In this document: in pieces, positions 1-6,513 of the stretch
Numbering within the stretch: position 1 is the stretch's first letter
Layout of the letters: each line of letters begins with the position of its first letter
Origin: Candidatus Eiseniibacteriota bacterium
Lineage (GTDB): Bacteria > Eisenbacteria > RBG-16-71-46
NCBI GenBank assembly: GCA_023249815.1
Contig: JAHFBX010000112.1
Location: 1 to 8,511 of the forward strand
Length of the DNA: 8,511 nt
Direction of reading: 5' to 3'
Translations under genes and position numbers: made by a program
The notes under the pieces: generated by a model
Seen by the model: only the letters and a program-made list of their open reading frames with translations
Databases searched by the model: none
What the model was told of the DNA's origin: nothing

Positions 1-1257
1 ACGCAGAGTCTTCGCGGGCTCCCGAACACCGGCCTGCTCCATTGGCGCGGGGATCGCGCGGACTTCTTCGCGTTCCGGGGCGCCACGCAGGGGTTGCTCG
101 GTCTCGCGGCGCCGATCCCTGACAGCGAGATGGTGGCGATGTCGCAGTTCGTGCTGCAGCTCTTGTATCCGCCGAATCCGAACCAGTTCCTCGACCGCAC
201 GTTTCGCGACGCGCCGGCGGGACAGCCGAGCGCCGAGCGCGGGCGTGTGTTCTTCGTCGGGACGCCGGTGGATGGCGGCCAACCGTGCGCGTTCTGTCAC
301 AGCCTGCCGACGGGAACGAACCGCCAACTCATCGACCGCTTCGCGCTGCAGTCGCCGCAGGACGTGAAGGTCCCGCACCTGCGAAACCTCTACCAGAAGA
401 CCGGCTTCACGGACGCGGCCGGCGTGGTCAACAAGCGCGGCGCCGGCTTCATCCACGACGGCTCCACCGACAACTTGTTCGACTTCCTCCATTTCCCCGG
501 GTTCAACTTCGCCAGCGGGGCAGCGGGCGACGCGCAGCGGCGCGACCTCGAGGCGTACCTGCTCGCGTTCGACACCGGCATGGCGCCCGCGGTCGGCGCG
601 CAGGTGACGTTCGACGGCGGCGCCAACGACGCCGGGCGCGTGGCGCGCATGGACACGCTCACGCAGCGCGCTGCGGCAGGCGATTGCGACCTGGTCGCGC
701 ACGGCCGCGTGGCGCAAGTCGCGCGCGGCTGGACGTTCACGGGCGGCCTGTGGCACCCGGACGTGAGCGGAGAGGCCACTCTCACGAGCGCCGAGCTGCG
801 CGCGCTCGCCGGCCCGAACCGCGAGATCACCATGCTCGGCGTGCCCGTGGGCAGCGGCACGCGCATGGGGATCGACCGCGATCGCGACGGTCACTCGGAC
901 GGCGACGAGCGCCTTGCCGGGAGCGATCCCGGGGATCCCGCCTCGACACCGGCCAGCGTGGGCGTGGACCTGGGGCTCACCGGCACGGGGCTTCGCGCCG
1001 CGCTGCCCAATCCATTCCGCGGCTCGACGCGATTCGAGTTCCAGCTCACGCGCCCGTGGCGCGCCGAACTGGCCGTGTATGACGTGCTCGGCCGCGAGGT
1101 GCGCGTGCTCACGCGTGGCGACTGGCCCGCGGGCCGTCATGCGCTCACGTGGGACGGCCGGCGTGAAGACGGCAGCCGAGCGCGCGCCGGACTCTACTTC
1201 GTGCGGCTCCGCACACCGGCGGGCGCCTGGACGCGCGGAGTGGTCAAGCTCGACTAG
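1..1257 (+). CDS. Cytochrome c peroxidase-like heme protein with FlgD-like Ig C-terminal module (5' partial)
   Basis: The reading frame is open from base 1, and codons before the TTG at 94 already encode family-like sequence (an LRGL...HWRGDRADF stretch). The gene therefore starts upstream of the window and TTG 94 is not its start. The visible fragment is 418 residues. A heme c motif CAFCH lies at 286-300 (fragment residues 96-100). It is followed by a KVPHLRNLYQKTGF segment and a FIHDG segment, both typical of di-heme cytochrome c peroxidase/MauG-type proteins. An M-A-P near 580-588 could supply a distal Met ligand. Bases about 868-945 encode an Asp-rich, EF-hand or thrombospondin-type-3-like calcium-binding linker (D-R-D-R-D-G). 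From about 967 to the stop is a FlgD-like Ig/T9SS type A-like module (LPNPF, VYDVLGREV, WDGR, AGLYFVRL). The product is probably exported and surface- or envelope-associated. The substrate is unknown, and peroxidase activity is not shown. A second heme site may lie upstream of the window. Confidence 0.85.
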   Translation, partial: TQSLRGLPNTGLLHWRGDRADFFAFRGATQGLLGLAAPIPDSEMVAMSQFVLQLLYPPNPNQFLDRTFRDAPAGQPSAERGRVFFVGTPVDGGQPCAFCHSLPTGTNRQLIDRFALQSPQDVKVPHLRNLYQKTGFTDAAGVVNKRGAGFIHDGSTDNLFDFLHFPGFNFASGAAGDAQRRDLEAYLLAFDTGMAPAVGAQVTFDGGANDAGRVARMDTLTQRAAAGDCDLVAHGRVAQVARGWTFTGGLWHPDVSGEATLTSAELRALAGPNREITMLGVPVGSGTRMGIDRDRDGHSDGDERLAGSDPGDPASTPASVGVDLGLTGTGLRAALPNPFRGSTRFEFQLTRPWRAELAVYDVLGREVRVLTRGDWPAGRHALTWDGRREDGSRARAGLYFVRLRTPAGAWTRGVVKLD

Positions 1258-1301
1258 CGTGCACCGCGCTCGCTAGAGTGCGCGCGTCGCTTGCCCCCAC
1301 C

Positions 1302-1306
1302 GGGAG
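1302..1306 (+). promoter_or_regulatory. Shine-Dalgarno GGGAG deciding the apbE start
   Basis: GGGAG ends five bases before the ATG at 1312. An in-frame TTG at 1291 would lengthen the protein by seven residues and would place this purine-rich site inside the gene, so ATG 1312 is preferred. Confidence 0.6.
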
Positions 1307-1311
1307 TCCCG

Positions 1312-2364
1312 ATGCGCGATCGCCTGCCCGCTTCCCTGCTCGTCGCCACCAGCGCGGCCGCCCTGCTCGCGGCCGCCGGTCCGCTGCCGCGCTCGGTGTC
1401 GTATCCCGTCCGAGCGATGGGCACGTACGTGAACGTGACGCTCGTCACGACGGACTCGGCACGCTCGCTCGACGACGCGCGCGCTGCGCACGCCGCGGTG
1501 CGGCTCGTGGACTCGCTCATGAGCAACTGGACCACCACGAGCGAGGTGGCTCGGATCAATCGGGTGGCCGATTCTGTCGCCACGCCCGTCGAGCCGCGCG
1601 TGGCCGACGTGCTCGCACGCTCGCTCCGGGTGTGGCGCGAGAGCGACGGCGCGTTCGATATCACGGTGGAACCGTTGGTTCGCGCGTGGGGATTCATCGG
1701 CGGACCGCGACGTGTTCCCACCGATGCGGAGGCCCGCGCGGCGTTCGCGCTCGTGGGCGCTGGCGATGTCGTGCTGGACAGCGCCGCGGGCACGGTGCGG
1801 TTCCGCCGCCATGGCATGCGTGTGGACCTGGGGGGCATCGCCAAGGGCTACGCCGTGGATCTCGCGATGTCGGCGCTCCGGGAGCATGGCGTACGTGACG
1901 CGCTCGTCGACGCATCGGGCAACATGATGTCCGTGGGTCACCCCCCGGGTTCGCCCGCCTGGCGCATCGGTCTTCGCGATCCCCGTGACCGGCTGTCGTA
2001 CTTCGCGCGCGTGCGGCTGCAGGGTGACGCCATCTCGACGTCAGCCAACTACGAGCAGTTCGTGGCGAAGGACGGCAAGCGCTACGGCCACATCCTGGAC
2101 CCGCGCACCGGACGCCCGTCCGAGGGGCTGCTCGCCGTGACCGTGATCGCCGCCGACGCCACCACGACCGACGCCTGGGACACGCCGCTCTACGTCTTGG
2201 GCCTCGAGGCCGCGAAGCGAAAAGCGCTCGCGCGCCCCGACATCGCCGCGATCCTCGTCTCCCCCGGCGCCGCGGTGGACACCGTCTGGCTCGAGTCCCC
2301 CCTTCGCGACCGCTTCCAACTGGAACCCGCCGCCCGAACAAGGTTCGTCGTCCGCTACTACTAG
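1312..2364 (+). CDS. apbE: FAD:protein FMN transferase (ApbE family), exported
   Basis: ApbE enzymes transfer FMN from FAD to a Ser/Thr hydroxyl of extracytoplasmic redox proteins, with Mg2+ as cofactor. The 350-residue length is normal for the family. Residues 1-23 form a signal peptide (MRDR followed by an Ala/Leu core) with no lipobox Cys, so the protein is probably periplasmic. Family motifs appear in order: MGTYVNV (36-42), an MSNW...SEVARIN segment, FDITVEPLVRAWGF, VDLGGIAKGYAVD (171-183), DASGNMMSVG, SANYEQF, GHILDPRTGRPS and DAWDT (287-291). The last is the D-A-x-x-T metal-binding motif, with Asp and Thr kept. No defects are seen. The gene sits 54 bases downstream of the heme protein. 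A 474-base gap separates it from the next gene, so it may be transcribed separately from the block beginning at 2839. Likely substrates are discussed under the DUF3570 and DUF4266 proteins; the true substrate is not proven. Confidence 0.95.
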   Translation: MRDRLPASLLVATSAAALLAAAGPLPRSVSYPVRAMGTYVNVTLVTTDSARSLDDARAAHAAVRLVDSLMSNWTTTSEVARINRVADSVATPVEPRVADVLARSLRVWRESDGAFDITVEPLVRAWGFIGGPRRVPTDAEARAAFALVGAGDVVLDSAAGTVRFRRHGMRVDLGGIAKGYAVDLAMSALREHGVRDALVDASGNMMSVGHPPGSPAWRIGLRDPRDRLSYFARVRLQGDAISTSANYEQFVAKDGKRYGHILDPRTGRPSEGLLAVTVIAADATTTDAWDTPLYVLGLEAAKRKALARPDIAAILVSPGAAVDTVWLESPLRDRFQLEPAARTRFVVRYY

Positions 2365-2670
2365 CGGGGAGTTTAGGGCGCGCGCGTGTGAGGAGGCGCC
2401 TGGACGCGAGCGGGAGCCATGGAAGGCGGAGCGCGCGGCCAGACGAGTGAGGAGCGCGCAGGATGCGCGCGACGAGCGTCATCCTCCACGCGCCCCCCGA
2501 GCCTCGCGGCCGCGATGCCCTCGGAGCTGTTTCGAACGTGCACGATGGGTTTTCGCACGCAGGCAAAGTGCAACTCGCACGATTTCGAGACCAGGACTCC
2601 ACGATCAAGCGAGTGCGCGCAATCGCCGAGCGCCCTGCCCCGCAGGCGACTGAAACTTCTATCGCCAAGC

Positions 2671-2686
2671 TGGCCCACGTCTTGCC
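2671..2686 (+). promoter_or_regulatory. Candidate sigma-54 (-24/-12) promoter
   Basis: TGGC at 2671-2674 and TTGC at 2682-2685 give the invariant GG-N10-GC spacing of sigma-54 promoters. Both core tetramers match the TGGCACG-N4-TTGCW consensus, while three flanking positions do not. Transcription would start about a dozen bases downstream, near 2697, just before the hairpin series and some 140 bases ahead of the GTG at 2839. A chance match in GC-rich DNA is possible. No enhancer-binding regulator gene is visible in the window. Confidence 0.35.
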
Positions 2687-2700
2687 CCCGTGCGCCGCAC

Positions 2701-2769
2701 CTCCCGAAGAACGGGAGTCGGGCGTGTTTCGCCCGGGCGTCTCGGCGCACCACGGACGCAGGTCCGTGG
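2701..2769 (+). promoter_or_regulatory. Three consecutive perfect hairpins in the leader of the 2839 gene
   Basis: Hairpin 1 is CTCCCG (2701-2706), loop AAGAA, CGGGAG (2712-2717). Hairpin 2 is CGGGCG (2719-2724), loop TGTTT, CGCCCG (2730-2735). Hairpin 3 is CCACGGAC (2750-2757), loop GCAG, GTCCGTGG (2762-2769). All stems pair without mismatch, and hairpins 1 and 2 are one base apart. There is no downstream T-run, so these are not classic intrinsic terminators. They could be a structured 5' leader, an RNA-stability element or a small RNA. I do not recognise a known riboswitch. Confidence 0.45.
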
Positions 2770-2838
2770 AACGGCCGTGGGCGGGACCCGGGCGCGCCGA
2801 ACGGAGCACGGCTGCCATGAACGCGGGGTCCGCACAAC

Positions 2839-3291
2839 GTGACGATCGAGCGCGGTCGAAAGCCGAGTACGTTCGCACGGCATTGGCCGTGGTTCGCATT
2901 GCCGGGCGCGCTGCTCGGGTGCACGTCACCGGTCGCGCCTCCCGCGCCGCCCAGCGGCGGAACGGCGCTCCGGCTCGACTACGCCGCGTTCGCAAGCGCG
3001 GTTGAGCCGATCCTCGTCGCCCGCGGCTGCGACGCGGAGGGCGACTGCCACGGCGGCGGCATCCGCGGCACGCTGCAGCTCTCGCCCCCGTCGGCCAAGA
3101 ACTCGCGCTTCGACTTCGACCAGGTCTCGCTCCAGGTTCTGGTGAACGACCCCGACCGGAGCCCGATCCTGACCGAGCCGCTCGCCGCCGCGGCGGGCGG
3201 GACGGCACACAGCGTGAAGCCGTTCGCAGACACCACCGACACGGAGTACCGCACGATACGGGCGTGGGTGCGCGCCGGGGTGACGCCGTGA
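2839..3291 (+). CDS. Cytochrome c-like lipoprotein with CX5CH motif
   Basis: The product is a 150-residue lipoprotein. Residues 1-28 carry basic residues and the segment LPGALLGC, a good lipobox with Cys28 as the lipidated residue. The mature start is Pro/Ala/Gly-rich. Residues 50-75 read as a small cytochrome domain (FASAVEPIL...RGC...CHGGG), like the VxPIL-C-x(n)-CHG segment of planctomycete-type and other environmental heme lipoproteins. The heme site is atypical: Cys64 and Cys70-His71 are separated by five residues (CDAEGDCH) instead of two. Heme attachment is therefore uncertain, and a disulfide is possible. The C-terminus (TEYRTIRAWVRAGVTP) is the usual end of this domain type. The GTG start is the only standard start codon between an in-frame TGA at 2818 and the signal peptide; its ribosome site is weak (GGGG at 2824-2827). 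The stop overlaps the next start in GTGA, which implies coupled translation. Confidence 0.75.
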   Translation: MTIERGRKPSTFARHWPWFALPGALLGCTSPVAPPAPPSGGTALRLDYAAFASAVEPILVARGCDAEGDCHGGGIRGTLQLSPPSAKNSRFDFDQVSLQVLVNDPDRSPILTEPLAAAAGGTAHSVKPFADTTDTEYRTIRAWVRAGVTP

Positions 3292-3953
3292 ACGCGCGGC
3301 GAAATTTCGCGCTGCTGGCGGCAGGCCTGCTGCTCCTCGCGCCGGTGATCACACACGCGGAGGACACGCCGCCCGAGCCGGTCACGCCGGAATCCGTCAT
3401 CGACACGGTGGCCGACTCGGATGTGGAGCTCGTGAACGGGCTCGAGGCGCTGGTGCCACAGGCGGCCCGTGCGCCGTTCGGGCTCGCGTCCGGCGTGCGT
3501 CCATTCCGCGAGCGTCTCGCGGTGAGCCCCGGCTTCGGCGTCCTCGGCGTCGAGAAGCTGTTCCTGATCCGCGCGGCGTACCACCCCATGGACTGGCTCG
3601 GCTACGAAGCGACGCTCTCGCACAACCCTGGCCAATCCGTGCACGCGGTGCTGCACACGTTTGGTGTGCTGCTCCGCTGGCCCCGTCCGGGACGGTTCCA
3701 ACCGTACGCGACCGCTGGCTACGGGATGGTGATGGTGCAACCGGGCCCCGCACTCAACGCGAAGCCCGTCACCAGGAACGCGCTCTCGGGTGGCGCGGGT
3801 CTGGAGCTGTTCATCCGAGACGATCTGTCGCTGCGCGGCGAATGGCGGCAAGCCGCCATTTTCGGCGAGCAGAGCGGGCGGGATGGCGTCGTCGTCTACG
3901 ACTACGGGCAGACGACGATCGGGCTCGCGTTCTATCGGTCCATCCGCCCATGA
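3288..3953 (+). CDS. Small outer-membrane beta-barrel protein
   Basis: The product has 221 residues and starts at GTG 3288, overlapping the previous stop as GTGA. This start gives a clean signal peptide (MNARR, then a Leu-rich core) with probable cleavage after THA at about residue 25. A linker rich in acidic residues follows. From about residue 75 to the end, alternating polar/aromatic strands with tight turns are typical of 8-10-stranded OmpA/OmpX-like barrels: AYHPMDWLGYEATL, FGVLLRWPRPG, FQPYATAGYGM, LSGGAGLELFI, DDLSLRGEWR and TIGLAFYRSIRP at the C-terminus. No enzyme motif is seen. Overlap with genes on both sides places it in one transcript with two heme-type lipoproteins. It may anchor or assist them at the outer membrane, but it looks too small to be the large porin of a known porin-cytochrome conduit. 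The function is unknown. Confidence 0.8.
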   Translation: MNARRNFALLAAGLLLLAPVITHAEDTPPEPVTPESVIDTVADSDVELVNGLEALVPQAARAPFGLASGVRPFRERLAVSPGFGVLGVEKLFLIRAAYHPMDWLGYEATLSHNPGQSVHAVLHTFGVLLRWPRPGRFQPYATAGYGMVMVQPGPALNAKPVTRNALSGGAGLELFIRDDLSLRGEWRQAAIFGEQSGRDGVVVYDYGQTTIGLAFYRSIRP

Positions 3954-3985
3954 CGGGCGCTCCGGCCTGGAGGTTCAGCCACACC

Positions 3986-5947
3986 ATGACCAATCGACCA
4001 CTCCATCTCAAGAGAGTCTCGGGCGCTTCGCTCGCGCTCGTCCTGCTGGTGCTGGGCCTGGTGACGGCCGGCTGTCGCGACAGCGCGCCGGACGACCTCA
4101 TCCTCCAGACGCCCACCACCGAAGCGCTGGTGTTCGTGAAGGCTGACGCGGAAGAGACGCTCAACCGCACGAACGGCAGCTCGAACCTGTTCAAGTTGTC
4201 CCCCATCTCGCCGAGCGGCCTGGTCACACCGATCACGAACTTCACGGGCGCCTCCATCTCGGACCCCGTCGTGTCGTACGACGGGCTGCACATCCTGTTC
4301 TCGATGCGCCCTGCGGGCGGCGGCGCACGCAACCTCTACGAGATCAACGCCGATGGCAGCGGGCTCCGCCAGGTCACGAGTGGCGGCGGTCCGGACTTCG
4401 ATCCGGTCTACCTGCCGGACGATCGCATCCTGTTCACGAGCTCGCGCGACAACGAGATGGACGAGTACAACCACGCGCCCGCCGAGCACCTCTACGTGTG
4501 CGACGCCGACGGTTCGAACCTCGAGCGCGTGAGCTTCAACCAGAGCGACGACTTCGACCCGACCCTGCTCCCGAACGGACGCGTCATGTACACGCGCTGG
4601 GAGCACTTCGGCACCATGAACCGCTTCCCGCTGTTCGTCACGAACCCCGACGGCACCGGGACGTTCCACCTGTTTGGCCCCCACGGCATCAACTTCTTCC
4701 ACGCACAGCCGACGCCCGACGGCCGCATCGTCGCGATCGCCTCCGACATGGTCGAGGAGGACGCCGGACCGCTCGCGTTCCTGAAGACCGAGAACGGCCC
4801 CGCCGACCCGGCGACCGGCAACAACTGGGAAGTGTTGACGCCGCACGTGAACCTGGATGGCGCACCGTGGCCGTACGGCGCGTTCAAGTACCCGATGCCG
4901 ATCGGCGGCAACCGCTTCGTGACGTCGTACTCGCTGCCCGCCGCCACGGACCAGGAAGTGGACTACGGCCTGTACACGTTCACGGTCTCGCAGTCGGGCA
5001 GCGGCACGCCCGGCGACCCGGCGTCGTTCAGCGTCGTGAACATGTCGTTCCTCTACAACGACCCGACGACGAACGAGTACGACGCGCAGTTGCTCGCGCC
5101 GCATCCGAAGCCGCCGATCGTCCCGTCCACGATCGACCGCAACCTCACCTACGGCGAGTTCCTCGCCCAGGACGTGTTCAACCGCGGCACGAACGACGGT
5201 AAGGAGCGACCGGTGAAGGGCGTGGACCCGATCGACAGCATCGCCGTCATCGTGGCGCGTCCCACGGCTCCGGGAGAGAGCAACCAGATCTCGGCGAACG
5301 ATTTCGAGAAGCGCGCGATCCTCGGCTTCGCGCCGGTGCAATCGGACGGCTCGTTCCGCATCCGCGTCCCCGCGAACACGCCGATCAGCTTCGCGACTTT
5401 GGATGCGCTCGGCCGCGGCTTCGTCGTCAAGCGCACGCACCTGTTCGTGCGGCCCGGCGAGAAGTTCGAGAACTGCTTCGGCTGCCACGAGGACCGGCAC
5501 GCCGGACCGCCGATCGCAACGAATCCGAACCCCGCCGCGGCGCTGATGCCGGCGCACGACCTGAACGTGCCGCCGTCGCAGTGGCAGATCATCAACTTCG
5601 AGAACGACATCGGCCCGATCGTGGCCGCGAAGTGCGTGTCGTGCCATCAGCCGTCCGGGCTCACGCCCGCGGCCGGCGGCCTCGACCTCACGACCGCGCC
5701 GGACACGGTGCGCATGAACCGCATCTTCCCGCGCGCCTACGTGAACCTCTCGGGTGAATCCATGGGCGGGATGACCGCGCAGGAGGTCGAGCCCGCGTTC
5801 CCGCGACGCTCGCGCCTGATCGACTACGTGCTCGGCGCCGGTGGGCGTGCGGGCCAGGGCTTCCACCCCACCGGTGCGGACTCCCTCACCGCGGTGGAGC
5901 GCCGCAAGTTCAACCTGTGGGTGCTGCTCGGCGCCCAGTACAAGTGA
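3986..5947 (+). CDS. HzsA-like PD40 propeller di-heme c lipoprotein
   Basis: The product has 653 residues. The signal segment ends in LVTAGC with Cys as the likely lipid site, giving an envelope lipoprotein. Residues about 88-240 contain PD40/TolB-like propeller repeats (DPVVSYDGLHILFSM, DFDPVYLPDDRILFTSSRD, DFDPTLLPNGRVMYTRWEH). The second half resembles the middle domain of hydrazine synthase alpha subunit: QSDGSFRIRVPANTPISF, then RPGEKFENCFGCHEDRHAGPP. Heme c motifs are CFGCH at 5474-5488 (residues 497-501) and CVSCH at 5633-5647 (550-554). The end, FNLWVLLGAQYK, is typical of such cytochrome domains. HzsA relatives are widespread outside anammox bacteria and no other Hzs subunit is here, so hydrazine synthesis should not be assumed. 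The start is uncertain: ATG 3986 has GGAGG at 3969-3973 (spacing 12) and gives a compact signal peptide. ATG 3950 overlaps the previous stop as ATGA and would add 12 residues. Confidence 0.85.
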   Translation: MTNRPLHLKRVSGASLALVLLVLGLVTAGCRDSAPDDLILQTPTTEALVFVKADAEETLNRTNGSSNLFKLSPISPSGLVTPITNFTGASISDPVVSYDGLHILFSMRPAGGGARNLYEINADGSGLRQVTSGGGPDFDPVYLPDDRILFTSSRDNEMDEYNHAPAEHLYVCDADGSNLERVSFNQSDDFDPTLLPNGRVMYTRWEHFGTMNRFPLFVTNPDGTGTFHLFGPHGINFFHAQPTPDGRIVAIASDMVEEDAGPLAFLKTENGPADPATGNNWEVLTPHVNLDGAPWPYGAFKYPMPIGGNRFVTSYSLPAATDQEVDYGLYTFTVSQSGSGTPGDPASFSVVNMSFLYNDPTTNEYDAQLLAPHPKPPIVPSTIDRNLTYGEFLAQDVFNRGTNDGKERPVKGVDPIDSIAVIVARPTAPGESNQISANDFEKRAILGFAPVQSDGSFRIRVPANTPISFATLDALGRGFVVKRTHLFVRPGEKFENCFGCHEDRHAGPPIATNPNPAAALMPAHDLNVPPSQWQIINFENDIGPIVAAKCVSCHQPSGLTPAAGGLDLTTAPDTVRMNRIFPRAYVNLSGESMGGMTAQEVEPAFPRRSRLIDYVLGAGGRAGQGFHPTGADSLTAVERRKFNLWVLLGAQYK

Positions 5948-6513
5948 GATCCCCCGTGCGCGTCGCCTCGATCCGTTTCGCCCTCGTGCTGTGCGCCGGC
6001 CTCGTGGTGGTACCGGTGGCCGCTTCGGCTGCCGGCCTCACGGCCGAGCGCATCGCGGCGGCGCTCGCCGCGCAGCCGCTCCACCGCCTGGGTGGCGGCT
6101 CGCTCAGCTGGGCGTCGCTGCGTGGCGAGGTCGTCGTGCTGCACTTCTGGGCGAGTTGGTGCGGGCCGTGCCGCACGGAGCTGCCCGCGATCCAGGCGCT
6201 TCACCTGGAGCTCGCGCGCACGGGCGGGCGCGTCGTCGCGGTGTCCATCGACTCCGACCGCCGGAACGCCGAGGACTTCGCCGCGCGCTACGCGCCGAAC
6301 CTGCCGCTCTACCACGACGCTCCGGAAGGCCTGGCGCACGCGCTCGACCTTCCCGCGCTTCCCTACACCGTGGTGTTGGACCGCGACGGCTCGGTGATGT
6401 GGGCCGGGGGCGGCGCCGACGCCACGACGCGCAACCAGTACGCCGCTCTGGCGCGTCGCGCGGCAACCGCCGCCACGCCCAGCGCCGAGTCCACGGAGGG
6501 AGCTTCCCGATGA
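5944..6513 (+). CDS. TlpA/ResA-like thioredoxin-fold thiol-disulfide oxidoreductase
   Basis: The product is a 189-residue exported thioredoxin of the TlpA/AhpC-TSA type. Residues 1-30 form a signal peptide ending in an Ala-rich AASAA segment. The fold begins near LGGGSLSWASLRGEVVVL and has the active site WASWCGPCRTELP with Cys73 and Cys76 (6160-6171). VVAVSIDSD and the cis-proline strand ALPYTVVLDRDG follow. Such proteins reduce disulfides in the periplasm, classically apo-cytochrome c or copper-site cysteines. Here the neighbours offer two kinds of thiol targets: heme c motifs upstream and the Cys-x-Cys tail of the next gene. GTG 5944 overlaps the preceding stop as GTGA. GTG 5956, in the same frame, is an equally good start for the signal peptide and would shorten the protein by four residues. 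The gene ends in an ATGA overlap with the DUF4266 gene. Confidence 0.9.
   Translation: MRSPVRVASIRFALVLCAGLVVVPVAASAAGLTAERIAAALAAQPLHRLGGGSLSWASLRGEVVVLHFWASWCGPCRTELPAIQALHLELARTGGRVVAVSIDSDRRNAEDFAARYAPNLPLYHDAPEGLAHALDLPALPYTVVLDRDGSVMWAGGGADATTRNQYAALARRAATAATPSAESTEGASR
6495..6500 (+). promoter_or_regulatory. Shine-Dalgarno GGAGGG for the DUF4266 gene, inside the tlpA-like CDS
   Basis: GGAGGG lies nine bases before the ATG at 6510, within the last codons of the thioredoxin gene. It supports this short ORF as real and translated together with its upstream neighbour. Other in-frame open sequence extends far upstream, so this site decides the start. Confidence 0.7.

Larger units (their letters stand above)
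2365..2838 (+). other. 474-base intergenic region; candidate promoter and structured leader
   Basis: I find no convincing gene here. Open frames exist on both strands, but their products are Arg/Pro/Ala-rich, resemble no family I recognise, and lack the G/C-biased third positions of the neighbouring genes. I saw no tRNA, no known riboswitch core and no CRISPR or IS structure. The first part (2365-2660) has no clear terminator with a T-run after apbE. The second part holds a sigma-54-like element at 2671-2686 and three tight hairpins at 2701-2769, listed separately. Confidence 0.6.

Noticed and set aside
2701..2735. Intrinsic terminator for apbE
   Set aside because: The stems are GC-rich and stable, but no T-run follows either hairpin and they lie more than 330 bases after the apbE stop.
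2463..3005. Open frame of 180 codons on the + strand across the intergenic gap, with a GAGGAG site before its ATG
   Set aside because: It overlaps the lipoprotein gene by more than 160 bases, its product is low-complexity Arg/Ala/Pro sequence with no family features, and its third-position base use is unlike the neighbouring genes.
1694..3589. Antisense open frame of 631 codons spanning apbE, the gap and the lipoprotein gene
   Set aside because: It is an Arg/Ser/Pro-rich shadow without motifs, crossing two well-supported + strand genes and a non-coding region.
4235..4261. T-N-F-T-G-A-S in the HzsA-like protein as an ApbE flavin site
   Set aside because: It lacks the Asp three residues before the T-G-A and the usual Thr acceptor. 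It also falls at the start of a PD40 propeller strand, where this pattern is expected for structural reasons.
3932..5866. Antisense open frame of 644 codons opposite the HzsA-like gene
   Set aside because: High-GC coding DNA commonly leaves long antisense frames. The product is Arg/Val/His-rich with no domain, while the + strand carries clear propeller and heme motifs.
3986..5947. Hydrazine synthase activity (anammox)
   Set aside because: Only an HzsA-like fold is present. No other hydrazine synthase subunit or anammox gene is seen, and HzsA-like proteins occur in many non-anammox bacteria.
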